Positions 4,847 through 10,046 of a stretch of DNA of 10,046 nucleotides are shown piece after piece (the first letter of the stretch is position 1; each line of letters opens with the position of its first letter). A program made the translations under genes and the position numbers. The notes below the pieces were generated by a model. That model had not been told where the DNA came from. It made no database searches and saw only the letters and a list, made by a program, of their open reading frames with translations. The stretch is taken from positions 1-10,046 of the forward strand of contig NZ_JAIWNS010000190.1 in the NCBI RefSeq assembly GCF_020216685.1. The letters run 5' to 3'. The stretch is from Methanospirillum hungatei. Lineage in GTDB: Archaea; Halobacteriota; Methanomicrobia; Methanomicrobiales; Methanospirillaceae.

Positions 4847-6542
4847 CTGGCATGAGAAGAGTACGCTCTCCGCAGGCTACGAACTCGCGGATTGCACCCT
4901 TTGCGAACTCCTTCCGTGGCTCGGCAAAGTCGAACGGCAGGGATGGGTCTGCGAAGGTGATCTTGATCAGTGGGGACAGACAGAAACCATCGTTTCTGGT
5001 GTAGTGGGAAGATGCAACAATTGCTGCGTATTCTCCCTGGTGACCCACGTTCATTGCGTAGTTCGGGTAGTTTGGACCACGGTATTCACCGATACAACCC
5101 TCGTCAGGTCTGACAGAGAGTGAGTTGGTTGAACCACACTGGTCCTGCAGGTCGTATCCGAAGAATCCGAGACGTGACCAGCCTTCCTTGTGCATGAGCA
5201 TGGAAAGGTACCATCCGTTCAGACCAGCGTTGGAGTTTGCAGTTGCAACACCGACAGACAGACCGGATGCTGCTGCGATAACTCCTGCACGCTGGGAACC
5301 ACCGAAGTGGTCTTCCATCATGGTTGGGAACTGTTCGTACTGCTCCATTGCATTGAGGGTGACCTCTCCGGCAATGTCGTTCACGACGTCCTGGGTTGGC
5401 TTGACCTTGTCCTTCGGGCTTGGGTTCTTCCAGTCGACTTTGTACTTGTCCTTGATGTAGTCCATACCGTAGTAGGTGAACTCATCGAGGATGTTGTCGG
5501 TGTATGCTGCAGTTGCATACTGGGTAAATCCGACACCACCAGACATGTAGGATCCGAGCCAGATCTGGTCGAAGAGCATGGTTCCTGCACCGACAACCTC
5601 AAGGGATGCCCGTGCCGGGTCGTTCGGGTACTTCCGGTTTGTCTGGACCATGTCAGCAAAGTGACCGAACATGATTCCACCTGGTTCATTCGGGCCACGG
5701 GCACGACGGGCCGGGAGGTGGCTTGCCATCTGGATAACACCAGCGTGCTTTGCTGCAAAGGAAAGATCAGCGACTGCTGCTTCTCCGGCACACATGCGGT
5801 ATGCGGTAATGAAGGACATACCGATCTGCATGGCTGACCACCGGGAGGTAGTTCCACCATCACAGGTACGTGAGACGATGGTCGGGATGTGAATTGCCTG
5901 CCAGAGTGACTTGCCAACAGCCTCATTCAGATGCTCTGCCTGCTTTGCCGGGAAGAGCTTGTTGACGTCAAGAACGAACTGCTTCTCGATCTGGTCTGCA
6001 AGTTCGGAGTCTCCGGTAAAGACCTTTACATAACAGTCATCGACGACACTTGGGTGGGTCTCAACCATGTGTTCCTGAACGACTGCACCACCAGGCATTG
6101 CGTGGTTAAGGATGTGAAGGTACTCGTTGATGGTCTCCGGGGTGATTTCCTTGCCAAGACGCTTCTGCAGGGTCTGGTGTGCAAGGTCCATGTTGACGAT
6201 GATGGTACGACGGATATCATCCCACATCTGCTGCATTGCCGGGTTGTTGACAAAGTGCAGGTCGTCACCCTCTACAAAGGTTCCGGTTCCGGAGACTTCG
6301 TAGGTCATGAGCTGACGCTGACCCATTGGCAGACCACCAAGGTGGCACCGGTTCGGGTCGTACATGGAGATTCCACGGCGAAGTTCTACCTTCTTGGATG
6401 CCTCCATGAACTCTTTCTTTCTTGGGGACTGGTTCAGACCACCAAAGTTGTAAAAACCAGTCTTGGTATCTGCGACGTCTCCCTCGAATTTGGTCTTCAG
6501 TGCTTTGAGGAAAAGTTTCTGTGCTCTCTCAATTTTTGCCAT
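4839..6542 (-). CDS. mcrA: Methyl-coenzyme M reductase, alpha subunit
   Basis: The large subunit of the F430 nickel enzyme that catalyses methyl-CoM + CoB-SH to methane + heterodisulfide, the final step of methanogenesis in the cytoplasm. It has 567 residues. Aligning motifs by eye to the Methanothermobacter marburgensis numbering, the key residues are present. These are Q156 (axial nickel ligand Q147), K265 and R279 (coenzyme B binding), H266 (N-methyl-His 257), R280 (methyl-Arg 271), Y342 (Y333), Q417 (methyl-Gln 400), G462 (thioglycine 445) and C469 (methyl-Cys 452). The offset changes from 9 to 17 between Y342 and Q417, so there is a net insertion of about 8 residues there, around the Lys/Pro-rich 365-384. 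A strong GGAGGT precedes the ATG by 7 bases, and the gene starts 13 bases after mcrG. Confidence 0.99.
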   Translation of the reverse strand: MAKIERAQKLFLKALKTKFEGDVADTKTGFYNFGGLNQSPRKKEFMEASKKVELRRGISMYDPNRCHLGGLPMGQRQLMTYEVSGTGTFVEGDDLHFVNNPAMQQMWDDIRRTIIVNMDLAHQTLQKRLGKEITPETINEYLHILNHAMPGGAVVQEHMVETHPSVVDDCYVKVFTGDSELADQIEKQFVLDVNKLFPAKQAEHLNEAVGKSLWQAIHIPTIVSRTCDGGTTSRWSAMQIGMSFITAYRMCAGEAAVADLSFAAKHAGVIQMASHLPARRARGPNEPGGIMFGHFADMVQTNRKYPNDPARASLEVVGAGTMLFDQIWLGSYMSGGVGFTQYATAAYTDNILDEFTYYGMDYIKDKYKVDWKNPSPKDKVKPTQDVVNDIAGEVTLNAMEQYEQFPTMMEDHFGGSQRAGVIAAASGLSVGVATANSNAGLNGWYLSMLMHKEGWSRLGFFGYDLQDQCGSTNSLSVRPDEGCIGEYRGPNYPNYAMNVGHQGEYAAIVASSHYTRNDGFCLSPLIKITFADPSLPFDFAEPRKEFAKGAIREFVACGERTLLMPAR

Positions 6543-6555
6543 ATTTAGTACCTCC

Positions 6556-7314
6556 TTACTCCACCGGCATGAAACCGTACTTTGTTCTCAGGGAGTGAAT
6601 ACGCTGGATATATTCGATGTACTCAGCGTCGCTCCGGTAAGAGGTACCAACGAGTGAGTGGAACATCGTAGTGTTTGCCTTCAGCCAGGCATCGTCCATT
6701 GGCTTTCCTACATCGACCTTCTTGTCGAGCGGGGTACCAATCTGGTCCTTTACGTACTTGACTGTGCCGCCCTCGAGGATACACCGCTGCAGCATGTCAA
6801 ACATCATACCGTCTTCTGCAAGACGGAGGGAGTGACCATGTACGGTTGCACCACGGATACCGACACGGGCCGGGTCGAAGAGGTTGGTGTTAATCAGGTC
6901 TGCAGAGATTTTTTCAAGGTCACGCTCACGGCACTCGACGATCTGACGGCCGGACAGAGTTCCCGGGTCGATACCACGGTAGCGGTAACATTCGGTGTAT
7001 GTTCTCTGGTATGGCTGAGATGGTGCATTGAACATGGAGTCAGCGAACTGGATGTACCGGACACGGTCTCCAGCCTTTGCTCCGTCGGTCGGGGTGACAA
7101 TCTTTCTGATCGGACAGTCCGGCTCGCCCTGTTCTGCGAGTGGCGGGTGTGCAGTCGGGTATGCCTGACCTGGTGCACGGTGACCAAGGATGAGAACGAT
7201 GTCTTCATCGGTAACATTACGGATTTTTTCGAGCTTTACATTTGGGTTCATCTGCTTGCGCCGGTTCTCGGCTACAATAGACTGGCCCGGACCATACTGT
7301 GGAGTATATGCCAT
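6556..7314 (-). CDS. mcrG: Methyl-coenzyme M reductase, gamma subunit
   Basis: A 252-residue gamma subunit of methyl-CoM reductase, which closes the substrate channel of the (alpha-beta-gamma)2 enzyme. Typical blocks seen are [10 protein letters not shown] at the start, [24 protein letters not shown], the [20 protein letters not shown] segment, and [21 protein letters not shown]123 in SGRQ corresponds to R120 of the Methanothermobacter enzyme, which binds the sulfonate of coenzyme M. The overall length is 3 residues more than that protein, in line with the shift in numbering. It starts 4 bases after the mcrC stop, and the GGAG of its ribosome binding site lies within the last codons of mcrC, so the two are likely coupled. 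Confidence 0.98.
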   Translation of the reverse strand: MAYTPQYGPGQSIVAENRRKQMNPNVKLEKIRNVTDEDIVLILGHRAPGQAYPTAHPPLAEQGEPDCPIRKIVTPTDGAKAGDRVRYIQFADSMFNAPSQPYQRTYTECYRYRGIDPGTLSGRQIVECRERDLEKISADLINTNLFDPARVGIRGATVHGHSLRLAEDGMMFDMLQRCILEGGTVKYVKDQIGTPLDKKVDVGKPMDDAWLKANTTMFHSLVGTSYRSDAEYIEYIQRIHSLRTKYGFMPVE

Positions 7315-7318
7315 ATCT

Positions 7319-7954
7319 TTATCTCTCCAAATCTGAAGTTTTCATAAGTTTCATGACTTCGTGAATGACTTCGCTGATCTTCTCACGTGACGGGGTCTGA
7401 CCCCTCGTGACACCACTGACAATCGCCATAACTGTCCCTTTTGTCCGGACATTCTCTTCAGCTGGCATCACAAACGCCGTTTTTACCCCTTCCCTTGCAA
7501 AATCCTCGTAATCAACAGGAGCCTGACAGACCACAACCGCCGGAATATCACAGTCCTTTAAGATAGACCTGACCTTATGGACGATATGTGATCTGACATT
7601 TCCATGGTGCAGAACCGCAACTTTATGGCGGTTAACCTGGATTATTTCCTTCTCATTCAGGCCGAAATATGCTCCCAGCACATGACCGGCACTCTTGGGG
7701 GCATCAGGGGGAATCCCGGAGCCCGCGTTGAGAATCATGGTGCTGATACTATATTCAACCCCCTGTGCCCGCAGGGCAGACGTGATATCACAGACCGGCT
7801 TTGTGACATGCCGGCGACCGGGGGACATCCCTACGATGATGACGTCAGGATATCGGCATTCGGAGATCGTCCCCCGTTGGGCAAGGGCCCCTCCTTTTCC
7901 CATACCCGCACTTTCGCGGCAGTCAACAACCTGTGTTACCCGTCCGATTGGCAT
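7319..7954 (-). CDS. mcrC: Methyl-coenzyme M reductase operon protein C (activation component)
   Basis: A 211-residue McrC. It is not part of the purified enzyme; McrC homologues are known as a component of the ATP-dependent complex that reduces the nickel of F430 to the active Ni(I) state. The N-terminus (MPIGRVTQVVDCRESAGMGK, then GALAQRGTISECRYPDVIIVGMSPGRRH) is characteristic of the family. Cys residues at 12, 33 and 55 (DCRES, SECRY, PVCDI), with others later, could serve in cluster or metal binding. The ATG overlaps the mcrD stop as TAATG, so translation is probably coupled. The region around the start has no independent strong Shine-Dalgarno site. Confidence 0.95.
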   Translation of the reverse strand: MPIGRVTQVVDCRESAGMGKGGALAQRGTISECRYPDVIIVGMSPGRRHVTKPVCDITSALRAQGVEYSISTMILNAGSGIPPDAPKSAGHVLGAYFGLNEKEIIQVNRHKVAVLHHGNVRSHIVHKVRSILKDCDIPAVVVCQAPVDYEDFAREGVKTAFVMPAEENVRTKGTVMAIVSGVTRGQTPSREKISEVIHEVMKLMKTSDLER

Positions 7955-8424
7955 TATTTATGTCCCTGGATGAGTGTCGGTCCGGTTTTATTTTTGGGAT
8001 CGACCAGACCTAACATGATTTCGTTTGCATTCGGGCCGTACTTCGCATAGTCAACCTGGGTCGGGGTTGATCTCATGAATTTTCCTTCCTTGACCGAGTA
8101 TGAAAAATTCGTGAAGACTTCCTTACAGGCTTCCTCTACCTGCGACACAATATCCCGTGTTTCCAGTTCGAGAAGGAATGTTCCCACCTGCACCCTGAGG
8201 TCAACATCCGTTACCCCGACCCGGATTGTTGCCTTTCCGGAATGGGGGTTATCCAGGCCCCGTGCGGGGCCATAGGGGACTTTCTGGGGTATACTCGGGC
8301 CGTTAATGACGATCCTTCGGATCCCGGGTATGACCGCCAGTTTATTGAGGATTTTCTCAACAGTTTCAGGTTTTAAGAGGCGCTCGGTGACGATCCTGCA
8401 TTGCGGGAATTCAGCATCAGCCAT
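7954..8424 (-). CDS. mcrD: Methyl-coenzyme M reductase operon protein D (assembly factor)
   Basis: A 156-residue McrD, an accessory protein that associates with methyl-CoM reductase and is thought to aid its assembly or maturation; it is not a catalytic subunit. Family-typical stretches are FPQCRIVTERLLKPETVEKI, VINGPSIPQKVPYGPARGL, and DLRVQVGTFLLELE. I chose the ATG at 8424 because the family N-terminus begins there; the frame also stays open upstream into mcrB, but that part is only a shadow of mcrB. A weak AAGG lies about 10 bases before the start, and mcrB ends 19 bases upstream. Its stop overlaps the mcrC start. Confidence 0.95.
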   Translation of the reverse strand: MADAEFPQCRIVTERLLKPETVEKILNKLAVIPGIRRIVINGPSIPQKVPYGPARGLDNPHSGKATIRVGVTDVDLRVQVGTFLLELETRDIVSQVEEACKEVFTNFSYSVKEGKFMRSTPTQVDYAKYGPNANEIMLGLVDPKNKTGPTLIQGHK

Positions 8425-8443
8425 TGTGCGAAACCTTGGGGAT

Positions 8444-9751
8444 TTATGCTCCCTGAGCGATGTGCTGAATCGGCTGGGCAAACTCTGGGATCTTACCAAA
8501 GGTGTCCTGGTAGACTTTAGAGGTGCTCTCCGGGCTGAACATCTGGGTTCCTGCATCAAGAGCACAGGCAGCGACGATACAGGGGAGACCAACACCGGCT
8601 GCATGACGGGTAACGACGTGGTTACCGTTGAAGATACCTGGACCTCCACCACCGTAGATTGAGTGGCTGAAGAATGAGAATCCGACTGCTACACCCATGA
8701 CACGACCATAGTCACAACCTGGAAGTCCGGTCTCGTGCTCAATGAGGTCGTTGAAGTAGAGCAGGGTTGAGGATACTGCCTGGGCAAACCGGCCGGCACC
8801 ACAGTTTACCATGGTTGCTGCCATAGTTCCGGCTGCAGTGTAGGCGTTCCAGAGCATTGGGTCCTTGGTCTCGTAGAAGGTGTATCCGGATGGTCCCTTC
8901 TTTCCTGGGGTGATGACCTTGTCTTCGATTGCTCTCTCGACAAGTGACTGGACAACGGTACCGATGGTTCCGGTTGCGCCATTCTTCTTCACGAGGTCAT
9001 AGACCAGGTTGTTCGCGTTCAGACCCTGGTAGGCGTAGAGAAGGAGCTGTGCACGCTCGAATGGTCCGATTGCGGCTCCCATCTCGAACTCTCCTGCCTG
9101 TTCAAAGGTTGCGGAGAGTGCTGCACCCTGCATTGCATTCTTGTTGGTGATCATGACACAGTGGTTTGCCTGGATGTTCCTGAGAGCATATCCAAGACCT
9201 TCATTGTTCTGTGGAATGGACAGAATGGATGCACAAGCTGAGCCTGACGGGTCCATAGTCTGTGGGTAGGTACCCCAGAATGCTGCCTTGACAGTTGAAC
9301 CGTTGAACATGTCGACGTTGAACTGGTCAATGACTGCATAGGTTGCTGCTGCTGAAACAGCGGTCATTGCTGCATCGTAGGTTGCTGCTGCATCGATACG
9401 TGCAGTTGGGACGGTACAAAGCAGGAGCTTACCGCCACCGAATTCCTTGATCTCGGTGTCATCGCCCTCAGTGACCTGGAGCATCTTGAACATCTTCTCC
9501 TTGATTGCACCTGCATTGGCAACAAGGTCAAGGTTGAGTTCACGTCCTGGGATCTGGTTCTTTCCGGCCTTTCCGGTCTTAAGAAATGCCTCTGCTCCAC
9601 CAAGGTTCACTGCAACAGTTCTCTTGGTAAGGCTGATCATCTTCTTGATGCCGGCGTTTGTCAGCGGGCTTACTTTATCTAAGGCAACACCGCTTTTCAG
9701 CAGCTTGCCCTGATCGTCATAGAGATCGATTGTGTCGGAAAATTTTGCCAT
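8444..9751 (-). CDS. mcrB: Methyl-coenzyme M reductase, beta subunit
   Basis: The 435-residue beta subunit of methyl-CoM reductase, first gene of the operon. The active-site block FSHSIYGGGGPGIFNGNHVV carries H363, Y366 and H378, which match H364, Y367 and H379 of the Methanothermobacter enzyme (offset of one). Y366 lines the methyl-CoM pocket and H378 contacts coenzyme B. The N-terminus MAKFSDTIDLYDDQGKLLKS is typical, and the C-terminus is about 7 residues shorter than in Methanothermobacter. A strong GGAGG lies 7 bases before the ATG. As the first gene it sets the expression of the operon from the promoter near 9886. Confidence 0.98.
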   Translation of the reverse strand: MAKFSDTIDLYDDQGKLLKSGVALDKVSPLTNAGIKKMISLTKRTVAVNLGGAEAFLKTGKAGKNQIPGRELNLDLVANAGAIKEKMFKMLQVTEGDDTEIKEFGGGKLLLCTVPTARIDAAATYDAAMTAVSAAATYAVIDQFNVDMFNGSTVKAAFWGTYPQTMDPSGSACASILSIPQNNEGLGYALRNIQANHCVMITNKNAMQGAALSATFEQAGEFEMGAAIGPFERAQLLLYAYQGLNANNLVYDLVKKNGATGTIGTVVQSLVERAIEDKVITPGKKGPSGYTFYETKDPMLWNAYTAAGTMAATMVNCGAGRFAQAVSSTLLYFNDLIEHETGLPGCDYGRVMGVAVGFSFFSHSIYGGGGPGIFNGNHVVTRHAAGVGLPCIVAACALDAGTQMFSPESTSKVYQDTFGKIPEFAQPIQHIAQGA

Positions 9752-9860
9752 ATGGTTCCTCCGATGTTCCTTAAAACCTGTACGATTTTGTCACTGTATA
9801 CTGGAAGGAAATCTGTTACTGATAGACTGTAATCACTCGTACACGTCCCCTTTACGGGAC
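9752..9860 (-). promoter_or_regulatory. Predicted leader (5' UTR) of the mcr operon
   Basis: About 110 bases lie between the predicted transcript start (near 9861) and the mcrB ATG. The first bases form a stem GTCCC / GGGAC with a 6-base loop (9845-9860). A 7-base inverted repeat, TGTACGA (9779-9785) and TCGTACA (9837-9843), could pair the two ends of the remaining leader. GGAGG follows near the start codon. I see no riboswitch I recognise and no upstream reading frame worth calling. Confidence 0.4.
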
Positions 9861-9882
9861 TGATGATATGTCTGAAGATGTA

Positions 9883-9892
9883 GATATAAATC
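9883..9892 (-). promoter_or_regulatory. TATA-type promoter of the mcr operon
   Basis: The minus strand reads GATTTATATC, a good archaeal TATA box, with a purine-containing stretch (CGTTAGA) upstream as a possible BRE. A start about 25 bases downstream falls near 9861. A second TATA-like AATATAAAG (about 9915-9923) lies further upstream and could be an alternative promoter. Confidence 0.55.
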
Positions 9893-10046
9893 TAACGGTT
9901 TGATTCTCGGAGAAACTTTATATTCTCTGTTAAGTTTTCATTAATTAATTGAATTAATTTTATATGCATCTGCTTTTTTATGATGATCAATATTACAAAA
10001 AATAACTTTTTTAACTACCTAATTGTACTTCGAAATTTTTTTGTGC
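9893..10046. other. A+T-rich intergenic region upstream of the mcr promoter
   Basis: No gene is seen up to the window edge. It contains AT-rich inverted repeats, such as ATTAATT (9940-9946) with AATTAAT (9952-9958), and GAGAA (9910-9914) with TTCTC (9923-9927). TATA-like motifs readable on the plus strand (CTTTATATTC near 9916, TTTTATAT near 9958) may belong to a divergent gene beyond the edge. It is probably the distal regulatory region of mcr. Confidence 0.35.

Noticed and set aside
5381..5926. A 181-codon minus-strand frame inside mcrA
   Set aside because: It overlaps mcrA on the same strand in another frame and is low-complexity Ser/Thr/Arg-rich; it is a frame shadow.
5190..7347. Long plus-strand open frames opposite mcrA and mcrG (up to 229 codons)
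   Set aside because: They lie wholly antisense to highly conserved mcr genes, and their Cys/Val/Asp-rich translations look like mirrored codon bias with no domain recognisable. They are explained by the strict codon choice of highly expressed genes.
8425..8652. N-terminal extension of mcrD into mcrB
   Set aside because: The frame stays open, but the extra part is out-of-frame mcrB sequence and the McrD family begins at the ATG at 8424.
9893..10046. Possible CRISPR leader, tRNA or small RNA in the A+T-rich right edge
   Set aside because: No direct repeats with spacers, no cloverleaf and no GC-rich conserved core were seen; short AT-rich inverted repeats are expected in such sequence.

Overview
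The window comes from a methanogenic archaeon, most likely of the order Methanomicrobiales and Methanospirillum-like. The diagnostic feature is a complete methyl-coenzyme M reductase operon, mcrBDCGA, which occupies the right half on the minus strand (about 4.84-9.75 kb). Archaeal TATA-type promoters, oligo-T terminators and several genes that look leaderless agree with this. The genus assignment is inference from protein style and gene order, not from a database search.

Left edge to 1.5 kb: the 3' end of a ferrous iron transporter gene (feoB, plus strand, cut by the window edge) converges on a minus-strand radical SAM gene of the COG0731 type with a C-terminal winged-helix-like domain. 1.5-2.2 kb (minus): a toxin-antitoxin pair, an AbrB/VapB-like antitoxin followed by a PIN-domain toxin. 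The toxin frame carries an in-frame TAA at codon 65, although conserved PIN residues continue in the same frame to codon 136, so it is called a pseudogene. 2.25-3.2 kb (minus): two small cysteine-containing proteins linked with metal handling, a DUF5320-type Gly/Arg-rich protein and a CGGC-domain protein. The first sits behind two perfect palindromes that cover its predicted transcription start and abut its ribosome binding site. 3.3-4.0 kb (minus): an exported TPR-repeat protein. 4.1-4.76 kb (plus): a second, intact VapBC-type pair with an ATGA overlap, A+T-rich, ending 75 bases from the end of mcrA.

4.84-10.05 kb: the mcr operon. McrA, McrB and McrG make the (alpha-beta-gamma)2 nickel enzyme that releases methane from methyl-coenzyme M and coenzyme B; McrC and McrD are accessory proteins for activation and maturation. 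Residues known from the Methanothermobacter enzyme for F430 ligation, substrate binding and post-translational modification are all present, so the enzyme should be active. The genes are tightly packed (gaps of 19, 4 and 13 bases and a TAATG overlap), with strong Shine-Dalgarno sites before mcrB and mcrA. A TATA element predicts a leader of about 110 bases that begins with a small hairpin. A hairpin plus T-rich tract overlapping the mcrA stop codon is the likely terminator.

The mcr genes are ordinary core metabolism. The 1.5-4.8 kb stretch is the accessory part, with two toxin-antitoxin modules, one of them decayed, and metal-related small proteins. I found no CRISPR array, insertion sequence, tRNA or rRNA, and no convincing evidence of a wholly new system. 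The best leads are the twin palindromes and the 5' hairpin of the mcr leader.
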